From: a virus
Reading direction: 5' to 3' (one strand)
IMG/VR virus record: IMGVR_UViG_3300033153_002571
Location: 1-45,860 of that record
Length of the DNA stretch: 45,860 bases
A program made the position numbers and the translations under genes. The notes below the pieces were generated by a model. That model had not been told where the DNA came from. It saw only the letters and a program-made list of their open reading frames with translations, and made no database searches. Below, piece after piece: positions 21,252-29,652 of this stretch. The first letter of the stretch is position 1, and every line of letters begins with the position of its first letter.

Positions 21252-22295
21252 TTACTCACCACATTCCGCTAAAGGTTCACCACATTCCATTAGTGGCTCC
21301 CCACATAAAGCTTCGGGAATTATAATTTCAGGTGTTATTTCAAAAGTATTTGTATCTGTATGAGCCGTAAGGTTACTTGTGACTCTAAATTTCTTACCTG
21401 CTCCCACTGAATTAGGAACAGTCCATGGATACGTATAATCTTCAATAGGTACTCCAGTAGCCAAAACAACCCATCCCGCACCGATATCGTAATCTAGAGT
21501 TAAAGTCTCCCCTTCAAGCCCGAAAAAATTCCAGTCTATTGTGAGCGGCGTGGTAGCTTCATAAGAACCACTTTCAGCCGGAACAGTTAACTCCACAAAA
21601 GGAACAGTATAAGTTATTAACATCCCTATCCATTGCTGGGAAGGGCATATCTTTAATAATAGCGCTTCTAATTCATCTTTTCTAGACAGTGGTACTTGTG
21701 CATTATTTGGGTAAGTCTCGCCCCCGATATAAATAATATAAGGGTACTGGGCGGGGTAGCCGGGAACCGGATACTTTTTACGACCAAAAACGCTCGGATT
21801 GTATTCACCACATTCTGCCAACGGTTCGCCACATTCCATACTAGATTCACCACAAAGTGAGGTTATTTCAGAAGTCTGTTCGATAATTATATTAACCAAC
21901 ATATAGTTATTACCAATAACTGAACCATGCGGGTTCCTTGCAACAGGAGGCGGTCCGGGGCTGCTCCACCATTCGTGGACATACACATCAAAACCAGCGT
22001 CCCTAAGTGTACCTTGTATATATTTTATATCTTGCCCGCCTAAAACTTTCCAAGCAGCAGATAAACGCTCTCTTCTCACACTCTCTGTTAATGAGGTGTT
22101 TTCAGGTAAAACAAATTGGTCTTCCCAAGCGTCTAACTCTCTTGTAGTTTCTGGAAAAACATCAAGTATCACGTCATCAGCAAACTCTTTAAAATCGGGT
22201 TCAATTCCTGATAAACCTACAAAAAATTCTCTTAATCTTTTAGTTTGTGTTATGCTCCATGCTTTCGCTTTCGGCAATAAATGTTTGAACAACAT
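21252..22295 (-). CDS. Mu gp48-like baseplate protein (DUF2313) with extra Ig-like domain
   Basis: A 347-residue protein. The N-terminal part (1-235) fits DUF2313/Mu gp48 (LPKAKAWSITQTKRLREFF, LDAWEDQFVLP, RRERLSAAWKVLGGQD). Residues about 240-325 look like an added Ig-like beta domain (VPFVELTVPAESGSYEATTP and following strands). A Cys-rich repeat, C-x6-C-x6-C with CGE(P/S)xxE spacing, occurs at 148-164 and again as the final 17 residues (331-347). In Mu, gp48 closes the baseplate next to gp47 and carries the fibres. Confidence 0.75.
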   Translation of the reverse strand: MLFKHLLPKAKAWSITQTKRLREFFVGLSGIEPDFKEFADDVILDVFPETTRELDAWEDQFVLPENTSLTESVRRERLSAAWKVLGGQDIKYIQGTLRDAGFDVYVHEWWSSPGPPPVARNPHGSVIGNNYMLVNIIIEQTSEITSLCGESSMECGEPLAECGEYNPSVFGRKKYPVPGYPAQYPYIIYIGGETYPNNAQVPLSRKDELEALLLKICPSQQWIGMLITYTVPFVELTVPAESGSYEATTPLTIDWNFFGLEGETLTLDYDIGAGWVVLATGVPIEDYTYPWTVPNSVGAGKKFRVTSNLTAHTDTNTFEITPEIIIPEALCGEPLMECGEPLAECGE

Positions 22296-22304
22296 TAAAA
22301 ACCT

Positions 22305-23501
22305 CTATGTAAATGTTATTGAAGATACTTTCGCTTTCTCACCTTCACCTAATATATAAAGTGGGGTAGGAATAGCACTTTTTGTTAAGGTAGCAGTACT
22401 AAATATGCCCCCAGCAGATGAAACCACACCACTAATAACCCCTAAAATTTCGGCTAGTTGGACATTATCTCGTCTTGGCGGAACCGTTAACCCTGCGATA
22501 TACGGCTCTCTTCCTACAAAATATTCTTCAATCGCTGTTTCAACTGAAGCCTCGACAGCTGCTAAGTCTTCAACTTGTGTTATGCCATTCACAACAACTT
22601 CAAAAGATGCCCTCGTAATAGGCAAAGAATTAACATAGGCGTTAACCGGTCTTCTGGTAGCCAAACCACCTTCATCAAGTTCAATAGAATCCAAAACAGC
22701 TTGCAATTGTGGAGCTGTTGGTATTCCATCAGGATTTCCCGAGCTTGCAACCGTGGCTTCTGAATAAACATCAACCTCGCCGGGGTCTCCTGTATAAGGG
22801 TAGACGTTAATTATACCCACAACCTCTTCACCCCACGCTTCATAATCAGCATACGCCCCGCCTTGGGGTCTTTTTTGAAATCTATCTAAAACTCTTTGTC
22901 TATACGCTTCTGTGGATTCTCCATCAGCTGCTGTGACTACTTGGGAGTCTACAACTGCGTCCCTGGCAACATTAGAAAGCGGGTTAGCAAATGAAACCAC
23001 AGCTAATGGGTCTAAATTACCGATAACTCCAGCACCTCCACCACCTGACTGGTCGGAAACCGCTACGATATTAACTTGTACTACAGGAGCGGATAATGGG
23101 ACAGTTGTTAACGTAAGATAAGTAACGCCATTCGTAGCCCCTAATAATTGAGAACCAGCAAGCAATGAGCCAACTTGGTTCTCAACAGTTATGTCGATTT
23201 TTAATTCAGCTTGTGTGGCTGCAACTGGGTCTCCAACGCCAATTAAACGGCCCCACTGAGTTAATGGTACAACAGATTTTCCATTAATTACTGTAGCTTT
23301 ATCTGATGCGGTACTAACAAACATTTGAAGAAAAATAAAACCACCGTACTTATAAAGGATTATAAAAACCCCTGCTAATATTTTCGCTAGTACTCTTAAA
23401 AATGATTTAGGTAATAATGGTATTGTTTGACTTAGAGATGCTTCAAGTTGTGCTATTATATTATCATTAAGTTCTTGCGTTGTCGGGGTTGTTAAGCTCA
23501 T
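22305..23501 (-). CDS. Mu gp47-like baseplate protein (baseplate J-like)
   Basis: A 398-residue protein typical of baseplate wedge J / Mu gp47: TPTTQELNDNIIAQLEASLS at the start, RLIGVGDPVAATQAE, DGESTEAYRQRVLDRFQKRP (the family signature) and GGAYADYEAWGEEV. Starts at a TAATG overlap with the gp46 stop. It forms wedges around the central spike. Confidence 0.88.
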   Translation of the reverse strand: MSLTTPTTQELNDNIIAQLEASLSQTIPLLPKSFLRVLAKILAGVFIILYKYGGFIFLQMFVSTASDKATVINGKSVVPLTQWGRLIGVGDPVAATQAELKIDITVENQVGSLLAGSQLLGATNGVTYLTLTTVPLSAPVVQVNIVAVSDQSGGGGAGVIGNLDPLAVVSFANPLSNVARDAVVDSQVVTAADGESTEAYRQRVLDRFQKRPQGGAYADYEAWGEEVVGIINVYPYTGDPGEVDVYSEATVASSGNPDGIPTAPQLQAVLDSIELDEGGLATRRPVNAYVNSLPITRASFEVVVNGITQVEDLAAVEASVETAIEEYFVGREPYIAGLTVPPRRDNVQLAEILGVISGVVSSAGGIFSTATLTKSAIPTPLYILGEGEKAKVSSITFT

Positions 23502-23911
23502 TATTTAGCTCTCCAATTTTCGATAAATTCAAAAGTTGTCTGGTCTATATCAATTATTATTTTAATAGTATTTAACGCTATAATAGAAACTGACGCAGTA
23601 ATAGAAGTAGCTAGTTTTTTCTCCAAAAACCAAGCAAGGTCCCTATTAACCGAGTCTTCAATTCTTTTTAAATTCCCGCTTGTGGCAGGTATTGATAATA
23701 ATAAATTTTGGGTTTCGCTATTGTACTTTTTAGATGGCTCATTTTCTGATAGATTGCCCCACCATTCAGAACCGTCCTCATTACCACCAAATAGTGATAA
23801 GTAAGCCGTAGTTTCCAAACCCCCAGACATTTCCACAATGCCGTCATTTACATTGATTTCGCCGTCATCGTCCGTCTGAAATAGTAGTATATCGCCTTGT
23901 TGATTATCCAT
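23501..23911 (-). CDS. Mu gp46-like baseplate protein
   Basis: A 136-residue protein of the GP46 family: acidic start (DILLFQTDDDGEINVNDG), then GGLETTAYLSLFGG and W-x3-L near residue 55. The ATG at 23911 is chosen because it fits the family start; a TTG six codons earlier is possible. No SD precedes either start, unlike other late genes. The rightward cassette inserted upstream has removed the usual coupling to gp45. Confidence 0.78.
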   Translation of the reverse strand: MDNQQGDILLFQTDDDGEINVNDGIVEMSGGLETTAYLSLFGGNEDGSEWWGNLSENEPSKKYNSETQNLLLSIPATSGNLKRIEDSVNRDLAWFLEKKLATSITASVSIIALNTIKIIIDIDQTTFEFIENWRAK

Positions 23912-24009
23912 GGTTGCAAGGTACGACAATAATCAGGCGTTAGCAAACTAAAAATATTATTTATTTCGTGCCTAGTAAACATAAATGTTAAAAATAGTTA
24001 ACAAAAAGG

Positions 24010-24038
24010 TTGACAAGGACTGATTTATTCCGTATCTT
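24010..24038 (+). promoter_or_regulatory. promoter of the inserted cassette (TTGACA-17-TATCTT)
   Basis: TTGACA at 24010-24015, a 17-base spacer, TATCTT at 24033-24038. Gives a rightward transcript inside an otherwise leftward operon, about 45 bases before the first cassette gene. Confidence 0.6.
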
Positions 24039-24056
24039 GTAATTATAAGCTTACGG
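24030..24056. promoter_or_regulatory. imperfect dyad over the cassette -10 and start (operator candidate)
   Basis: CCGTA (24030-24034) and TACGG (24052-24056) flank a nearly symmetrical core CTTGTAATTATAAG. The dyad covers the -10 box and start point, where an autorepressor such as an Aca-type HTH protein would bind. Confidence 0.5.
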
Positions 24057-24091
24057 TGAGCTAATAAAAACTAAAGAATACGGAGTTAAAA

Positions 24092-24373
24092 ATGGAAAAA
24101 TTAAATTTAAAACCTCAACACGAAGATACTGTAATAGGAAAACTTATAAACCTTAAATCTTTATTAGATGAACATAAAAATAATGTTAAACCTCTACTAT
24201 CTAAAATGGAAAATTGGGAGAAAAAAGAGAGTTTACAAATTTATAATGATATTAAAAATGAAATTTCAGAATTAAAAAATGTTATAACGGAGAATGAGTC
24301 AGTATTTAATAGTATCTTAGGGGATTATAATCTAACTGTTACTATGTTTTTATATAAACATATAATAAATTAA
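24092..24373 (+). CDS. small cassette protein (anti-CRISPR-like position)
   Basis: A 93-residue, Lys/Asn-rich, mostly helical protein with SD GGAG before the ATG. Residues 20-75 contain heptad-like Leu/Ile spacing. No family is recognised. It is the first gene of a three-gene rightward insert in the tail operon, followed by a helix-turn-helix gene; this is the classic layout of anti-CRISPR genes in Mu-type phages. Base composition is more AT-rich than its neighbours. Function is inferred from context only. Confidence 0.55.
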   Translation: MEKLNLKPQHEDTVIGKLINLKSLLDEHKNNVKPLLSKMENWEKKESLQIYNDIKNEISELKNVITENESVFNSILGDYNLTVTMFLYKHIIN

Positions 24374-24383
24374 ATAACCAACC

Positions 24384-24401
24384 GCCCTCTTAACGGAGGG
24401 C
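24384..24401. repeat. 6-bp hairpin between cassette genes
   Basis: GCCCTC (24384-24389), TTAACG, GAGGGC (24396-24401), followed by TAAAAGGAG, the SD of the next gene. No U-tract. It could modulate expression of the HTH gene relative to the first gene. Confidence 0.45.
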
Positions 24402-24417
24402 TAAAAGGAGACCAAAA

Positions 24418-24621
24418 ATGAAACTAGGAGAACTATTGAACCGCCAAGATTTCGGGGATTATCAGCAAATCGCTAAGAAACTTGGAACTACGCCTAAAAC
24501 TTTGAAAATCTGGAGAGACGAGGAAATTTCGAATAGAAAAGGTCGCATTATCTTAATACTATCGGTGCTGTATGGTGTTCCGATTAGTGAACTGATGGAG
24601 GTTAAAGATGGAAGCCTATAA
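24418..24621 (+). CDS. small helix-turn-helix protein (Aca-like candidate)
   Basis: A 67-residue single-domain protein with SD AAAGGAG. The helix-turn-helix is at residues 15-37 (YQQIAKKLGTTPKTLKIWRD), followed by ILILSVLYGVPISELMEV, as in Cro/XRE or MerR-like small regulators. Size and position second in a small rightward insert are what anti-CRISPR-associated (Aca) repressors show. The likely operator is the dyad at 24030-24056. Overlaps the next gene by 14 bases. Confidence 0.65.
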   Translation: MKLGELLNRQDFGDYQQIAKKLGTTPKTLKIWRDEEISNRKGRIILILSVLYGVPISELMEVKDGSL

Positions 24622-24889
24622 AACACATTTCGAGAGTCATAAAAAAGAAGGTTATCTTTGTTCATCTTATTCTGGTGGGTCAACTTATAGGATTGAAGAT
24701 GTTACTTGTAAAAATTGCATAAAAAAATATAATAAATTATTTTCAAATTTTAAAAAGTCTAAAGCATACCGCGAAAGGCTGAAAGAAGATATTAAACAAC
24801 TTAAAATTGAAAGTAAAGAACTGGAGAAAAGATACTCTGACAAATTAGGCGAGTTGAAAATTAGAACAGATGAACTAATGGTGCTTTAA
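24608..24889 (+). CDS. small zinc-finger-like coiled-coil protein
   Basis: A 93-residue protein with SD ATGGAGG. The N-terminal part has H...C...C-x2-C (HFESHKKEGYLC and VTCKNCIKK), a pattern used by small phage zinc-binding proteins. The rest (45-90) is a Lys/Glu-rich coiled coil. Its stop codon TAA interlocks with the gp45 stop on the other strand (shared TTAA at 24886-24889), so there is no space for a terminator. Confidence 0.55.
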   Translation: MEAYKTHFESHKKEGYLCSSYSGGSTYRIEDVTCKNCIKKYNKLFSNFKKSKAYRERLKEDIKQLKIESKELEKRYSDKLGELKIRTDELMVL

Positions 24890-25335
24890 CTTCCCGGTGT
24901 AGGCGGTGCTCCGACCGATGCGTGGACATGGGTGTGAAGTGTAACATTTGTAACTGTGTCCGTTACTCCAAAAGCTGAAAGTGTATTAATCAATAGGGTG
25001 ACATTCCCAGTAACTTCTATAGAGCCGTCATTCTTTAATAAGATAGCGGCTTTTATAGCCCCTAACGAATCTCTACTATAAATTCTTTTTTCACCTTCTT
25101 CCGCGACTGGTTCATTTATCGGGTCGATGTAACCAACTGCTGCTTGCCCACCACTTTTTTGTATCCCGGTAGTAACCACATAATCGGTCTTTAGCGGATA
25201 CGAATCATCTCCCGGACTTGAGAAATGCTCAACGGTTTTATTAGCTCCGCCGCCAGTATCTATTTTAACATCTGATATCTCGGCATCATTTCGGGTAACT
25301 CTCAAAAACGATAGTACTCTAGCTATAAACCCCAT
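24886..25335 (-). CDS. Mu gp45-like baseplate spike
   Basis: A 149-residue membrane-piercing spike. An N-terminal OB-like region leads to a triple beta-helix. The tip carries HTHVH (134-138); in Mu gp45 and P2 gpV such H-x-H residues bind an iron ion at the apex. Overlaps the gpP-like gene by 13 bases. The downstream gp46 partner is separated from it by the cassette at 24010-24889. Confidence 0.85.
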   Translation of the reverse strand: MGFIARVLSFLRVTRNDAEISDVKIDTGGGANKTVEHFSSPGDDSYPLKTDYVVTTGIQKSGGQAAVGYIDPINEPVAEEGEKRIYSRDSLGAIKAAILLKNDGSIEVTGNVTLLINTLSAFGVTDTVTNVTLHTHVHASVGAPPTPGS

Positions 25336-26549
25336 GGTAAAGCCTCCGGTATCTCGCCGCTATATGCCCCCGGCAACACTACTGTTAAAACAGCTGTTTT
25401 AGTTTTTGAAGTTTTCCCAAAAGAAACATTTTTTATAATGAAATTATGCCACCCTTGAATCAATGCAGAATCCGCACTAACCCTAATTATGCTATTATTT
25501 TTCCACAATACACCCTTCGAATCTCTCCAAGTATCAACAACTATACTGTATGAAACCATATCGCCAAACATGCGTCCAATTTTAGCATTAACAGCGGTTT
25601 GAGCGTCTGCCTGTAGCGTATCAGGAACATTAAAATTTAACGGTCTAATAACTCCAGATAGCATATTATTTTTAACAGTAAATTGAGAACCACCTAACCC
25701 CACAACTACCGGCTCGATACCTGTAATGTGGCTATAGTAAGCTTGTGGGCTGAAAGTTGGAGTTATAGAAATCAAAGGAGAGACCCCCTCTTCTAACTGT
25801 GCAACCGGTTCCCCACCACGAACTGATTGTCTAAATAGAAGTTCGCCCCCATCAGTACTTGAAATAATCAAGCCTCTTTGAGTTGCTAAATCCGTTAAAA
25901 ACGCTAATACTTTTTTATTTGGTTCACAAGATACCCTATCAAAAACCGCTCCCTCGTCAGCATCAAATTGAGATGTTAAGCCAAAAGGTGCTATTATGGT
26001 ATCTGTTATAGTCTTTAATTTTTGATTATTATATTCTAAAGGAAACGAGCTAGCCGGTGCGTTACAATCATTTAAAACACCTGGTTTTGAATATGCTGAG
26101 GCAACTAAAGATTGCCTATTTGGAGTTACTGACGGATTAACACCCATCAAAGTTCCAGTAAATACATATTCATCACCGATAGTTACTTCGATTCTTTTAT
26201 AGCTGAATGGTTTTATTATTTGTGTAAAATCAGTGCTAAAAGGTGATGAAAAACTTACAGTGTCCATACTGTCAATCGGTCTATTTATTTGTACGCTTTC
26301 CCAATACCTAAATCGTTCGCCGTCGACTAAAATTCCCACTTCGTCAATATCACTTGCATTTGTATTCTGCTTTAAATTTTCAGGAGTGCTGGGGTTATCA
26401 GGAATTAAAACATCTGTTCCAGTCGAAATTGGTTCAAAAATCCCCGGATTCGATTGGATAATTAACGCCGTACCTGATTCGCTCCCGTAGACTTTACGAG
26501 ATATTATATCAAAGGTATCACCTGATATTGTTTTATACGTAGTAGACAA
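25323..26549 (-). CDS. Mu gpP-like baseplate hub protein
   Basis: A 408-residue hub (gpD/gp27-type fold). The N-terminus has a LysM-like segment (YKTISGDTFDIISRKVYGS ... PGIFEPISTGTDVLIPD), followed by a hub domain (VDGERFRYWESVQINRPIDS, FSTDFTQIIKPF). The TTG start at 26549 has AAAGGACG 8 bases upstream and overlaps gpN by 17 bases. It connects the tail tube to the spike. Confidence 0.82.
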   Translation of the reverse strand: MSTTYKTISGDTFDIISRKVYGSESGTALIIQSNPGIFEPISTGTDVLIPDNPSTPENLKQNTNASDIDEVGILVDGERFRYWESVQINRPIDSMDTVSFSSPFSTDFTQIIKPFSYKRIEVTIGDEYVFTGTLMGVNPSVTPNRQSLVASAYSKPGVLNDCNAPASSFPLEYNNQKLKTITDTIIAPFGLTSQFDADEGAVFDRVSCEPNKKVLAFLTDLATQRGLIISSTDGGELLFRQSVRGGEPVAQLEEGVSPLISITPTFSPQAYYSHITGIEPVVVGLGGSQFTVKNNMLSGVIRPLNFNVPDTLQADAQTAVNAKIGRMFGDMVSYSIVVDTWRDSKGVLWKNNSIIRVSADSALIQGWHNFIIKNVSFGKTSKTKTAVLTVVLPGAYSGEIPEALPWGL

Positions 26550-27753
26550 TTGAGCGTCCTTTTGGTAGTTCTAATATTTCACTCCCAGTAAGATCGTTAG
26601 AATTTATGAAAAAGTCAAGATAATTATCAACATCTCCATAAAGTTCTGCAACTGTATCTATGATAGACCTATTGCGATCCAAGACTACAATTCGTTCTTG
26701 CTTAAGGGTAAAAGATATCTGTACAAGAAAACCTGCCGCTATAGCCACAGAACCTTGTAACTTTTGGTATGCCTCACCTTGGTCTATCTGTTCAAGAGCT
26801 GCGAAGTTATCATCTCTCCACACTACTAAGCTATCGAAAAGTGATATGATACTTTCAGCTGCTGCAATAGCTTCCGTTTTAGTATCAAACTCGTTATTTA
26901 TAACACTAAGTATTTGACCAGTTACGTGCGTAGAAGCGTACATGTCGTTAACATGAAAATCATTAGAGTCTGCCGCTGTTCCAGTAGCTATTAAATTCTC
27001 AGCAAGATTTTTATATGCTTCAAGTCTCGCCTGAATACTGGTTAACGCCCTCGCCGGTGCTTGTACCAATTGCACTGTTTGAGCTGCAAGAGTTAGCGGC
27101 TGACCTATAAGAGTATCAATCCCTGTGTTTATTGAGTTATAGATAGTATTAAACTGTCGGGTTACGTCTGCCTGTGTATCAGCTACTTTCTGCAAACCAC
27201 CTTTCACTGAATCTAATGCTCTTGTAAAGTTACCTTTAGCTTTTGCCTGATTCACCGCCCCAGTTAAATCTGTGGAATTCTCTAATTGATTCCCAGCTGC
27301 TACATTATATTCATCTACTGAAGTTTCAACGGAACTCGCTGGATCATCTTGCTCTTCTGGGAATATAAGTTCTATAGTTTCCCAAAAAGTTATATCAAAA
27401 AATGCTTGATTAGCTGCGGTTTTTAAATCGTCTCGTCTGCTTATAGCTCCGAAAGGTATTACATCTTTAACACCATATACCGGGTGCTCCAGCTTTCCGA
27501 TACCGCGCTCTAATAATGTTTCTTCAAAAGCTTTAGCTTCCAAGTCATAATCGTCCCCACTAAAAATTATCCTAAGTGGAAAACGCCTCCCTGTATTCCC
27601 TGACTCCTGGACATAAGTTCCGTTAAAATTAGGGAATTCGAAACCGGTAGTTTTTTTATCAAAACTATAGCTTACATTCTCGAATTGAAAAACTGTTCGT
27701 GTTCCCAAAGGAGAGGTATAAGCTCCTTGTCTGATTCGATCTTGCCACGACAT
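26533..27753 (-). CDS. Mu gpN-like tail/DNA circularisation protein
   Basis: A 406-residue protein. The N-terminal 140 residues fit the DNA_circ_N domain (WQDRIRQGAYTSPLGTRTVF, GRRFPLRIIFSGDDYDLEA, GKLEHPVYG). The ATG at 27753 is chosen with SD GGGAGG 6 bases upstream. It overlaps the tape-measure stop. In Mu this is the tail protein N (gp43), a hub-proximal component. Confidence 0.85.
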   Translation of the reverse strand: MSWQDRIRQGAYTSPLGTRTVFQFENVSYSFDKKTTGFEFPNFNGTYVQESGNTGRRFPLRIIFSGDDYDLEAKAFEETLLERGIGKLEHPVYGVKDVIPFGAISRRDDLKTAANQAFFDITFWETIELIFPEEQDDPASSVETSVDEYNVAAGNQLENSTDLTGAVNQAKAKGNFTRALDSVKGGLQKVADTQADVTRQFNTIYNSINTGIDTLIGQPLTLAAQTVQLVQAPARALTSIQARLEAYKNLAENLIATGTAADSNDFHVNDMYASTHVTGQILSVINNEFDTKTEAIAAAESIISLFDSLVVWRDDNFAALEQIDQGEAYQKLQGSVAIAAGFLVQISFTLKQERIVVLDRNRSIIDTVAELYGDVDNYLDFFINSNDLTGSEILELPKGRSIVYYV

Positions 27754-29444
27754 CAAAAGCCTCCCGAAGGTTGTAATGTTAAACCACTGCCTTTTAATGA
27801 GCCTTCTGTTAATTCAGCTCTTCCAGTTTCATCTTTTATAGTTACTGTACTTCTGGAATTCTTTTCTTCTATACTTCTACTTATTTGCTGCGAAGGGTTA
27901 ACCAAAGCTGGTTGCTTAACATTAGAATCGCTGGTTATATCAAAAATAAATTTACCTAAATCTTTTCCTATCTCATCGAAAGGATTAAAATCTGTCATTA
28001 ATTGTAATACTTTATCAACGCCGTTATCGAACGCTATAACTATAGCGTCCCACAGCGTAACAAAAAATTGTTTTAAGCCACTCCAAGCGTTCTTAATATC
28101 TTTAACTACAAAAAATAAGCTCTTTCCTAGTTTCTCCCCAAAAACCATTAGCAGCTTAAAAGCTGACATGACACCCAGGGCTATAAATCTTAAAAATTTG
28201 AAAGTTTCTATTAGTGATATTATAAACACTTCTATATTGGAAGTTATTAAATCTTCATTTACTCGTACCCATTCTGTTGTGCTCTCAATTAAGCCCCCAA
28301 GAGGACCTTTTACCAAATCAAATATATTAAGTCCAACGCCTTCTACCGTAGATTGAAGTTCTTTCATACTACCGCTAAAAGTATCACGCATAACCGCAGC
28401 CATTGTTTTAGAACTTCCGGCGGCCCTATCTAATTCTTTTCTAAAAGCATTAAGTTTCTTTTCGCCTGCTGTTAATAAAACATTGACACCTGCAATTGGT
28501 ATTTTACCAAAAATCTCTTTCAGAACACCCGCCCTTTGAGCAGTTCCTAGTTTAGCCATTGATTTATTAAGGGTTCCGAGTATTCCGTTTATGTCCTTTA
28601 AATTGCCCTCAGAGTCAACTGTGCTAACACCTAATCCTTTTAAGGTTTTGCTTGCTGCAGCTGTTGGAGCTGATAAAGATAAAAACATATTTTTTAAGGT
28701 AGTACCTGCTCTTGTTCCTTTTATACCAGCATTAGCCAGCTCTCCAGTAAGAGAAAGGAAAGTTTCAACGGACGCCCCGGCTTTTACTGCGACGGGTGCA
28801 CCCTCCTTAATCGCTTCAAACATAGTTTCAATATTTGTATTAGCTCTAACTGAAGTAAGTGCAATAGCGTCGTTAACTCTAGCTAGATTTTTACCTAATT
28901 GAGTGGCGTCTTTAGTAGCTAAACCAAAAGCACCCAACGAATCAGTTGCGATGTCGGTCGCAGTCTGCAAGTCGGTTTGTGCAACGGTTGCTAAATCCAC
29001 AACACCGGGTAATGCAGCTATCGATTGCTCAGCGTTAAACCCTGCCATTGCTAAGAAATTCAAAGCTTTAGCCGAGGCGACGGCGGTAAATTCTGTTGTT
29101 TTACCTGTTATTCTGGCGGCGTTTTCAAGTTCTTTAAATGCCGCCGTTCCCTTCCGGATTTCTCCAGGGAATTTAGCAGCAGCATTGACCAGCGTTTGTT
29201 CGAATTCAGCACCGACATTAACTACAGCAACAAGTGCAGCTGTTAGTAATGCAGCACCTATGGCAGCCCCTTTTGCGAGCTTCATAAAGCCTTTACGAAC
29301 GTCTCTAGTCTTGCGTTCAATATTATTTAAACCTTTTCGAACGGAACGGGTAAATCTACCGATTTTATTTTGCATACGGGTAACTGGAGCGGTCATTTTA
29401 TCGACCGCTTTAAACACTGTTTCCACACTGAATCGACCAGCCAT
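27753..29444 (-). CDS. tape measure protein (TP901-type)
   Basis: A 563-residue protein. The N-terminal helical part (KAVDKMTAPVTRMQNKIGRF) is followed by the tape-measure core (NFLAMAGFNAEQSIAALPG, VDLATVAQTDLQTATDIATD, IKGTRAGTTLKNMFL) and hydrophobic helices near residues 70-95 and 400-450. It is short for the class; at about 1.5 angstrom per residue it predicts a tail of roughly 85 nm. Sets tail length and enters the host membrane. Confidence 0.88.
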   Translation of the reverse strand: MAGRFSVETVFKAVDKMTAPVTRMQNKIGRFTRSVRKGLNNIERKTRDVRKGFMKLAKGAAIGAALLTAALVAVVNVGAEFEQTLVNAAAKFPGEIRKGTAAFKELENAARITGKTTEFTAVASAKALNFLAMAGFNAEQSIAALPGVVDLATVAQTDLQTATDIATDSLGAFGLATKDATQLGKNLARVNDAIALTSVRANTNIETMFEAIKEGAPVAVKAGASVETFLSLTGELANAGIKGTRAGTTLKNMFLSLSAPTAAASKTLKGLGVSTVDSEGNLKDINGILGTLNKSMAKLGTAQRAGVLKEIFGKIPIAGVNVLLTAGEKKLNAFRKELDRAAGSSKTMAAVMRDTFSGSMKELQSTVEGVGLNIFDLVKGPLGGLIESTTEWVRVNEDLITSNIEVFIISLIETFKFLRFIALGVMSAFKLLMVFGEKLGKSLFFVVKDIKNAWSGLKQFFVTLWDAIVIAFDNGVDKVLQLMTDFNPFDEIGKDLGKFIFDITSDSNVKQPALVNPSQQISRSIEEKNSRSTVTIKDETGRAELTEGSLKGSGLTLQPSGGF

Positions 29445-29448
29445 AAAT

Positions 29449-29652
29449 TTATTTCCTAGGTTTTGTATTCTCTTTTAATTCGCTTCTTATACCCTCGTAA
29501 TAAAATCTTATCTCTGTGGAACTTAAAGTTCTTGGATCAGGTAAGCTTGGATATAATCTACATATTTGAAGGAACATTTCAGCATACACATTAAAAAACC
29601 CTTTTTGTTTTTGGTCCTCTCCATGCCTAACTACTGGCGTACGGATTAACCC
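29449..29652 (-). CDS. tail assembly chaperone extension (after -1 frameshift)
   Basis: This is the 67-residue region read in the -1 frame after the slippery site at 29652-29658. It continues the upstream chaperone to a 199-residue fusion (Mu gp41/gp42-like, lambda G-GT-like). The segment FFNVYAEMFLQICRLYPSLP and SSTEIRFYYEGIRSEL is typical of these C-terminal parts. An ATG at 29679 in the same frame has no SD, supporting frameshifting over separate initiation. Confidence 0.8.
   Translation of the reverse strand, partial: GLIRTPVVRHGEDQKQKGFFNVYAEMFLQICRLYPSLPDPRTLSSTEIRFYYEGIRSELKENTKPRK

Noticed and set aside
27685-29478. Long open frames antisense to tape measure and gpN genes
   Set aside because: They mirror real genes on the minus strand, lack SD sites and have Ser/Pro/Leu-rich shadow composition.
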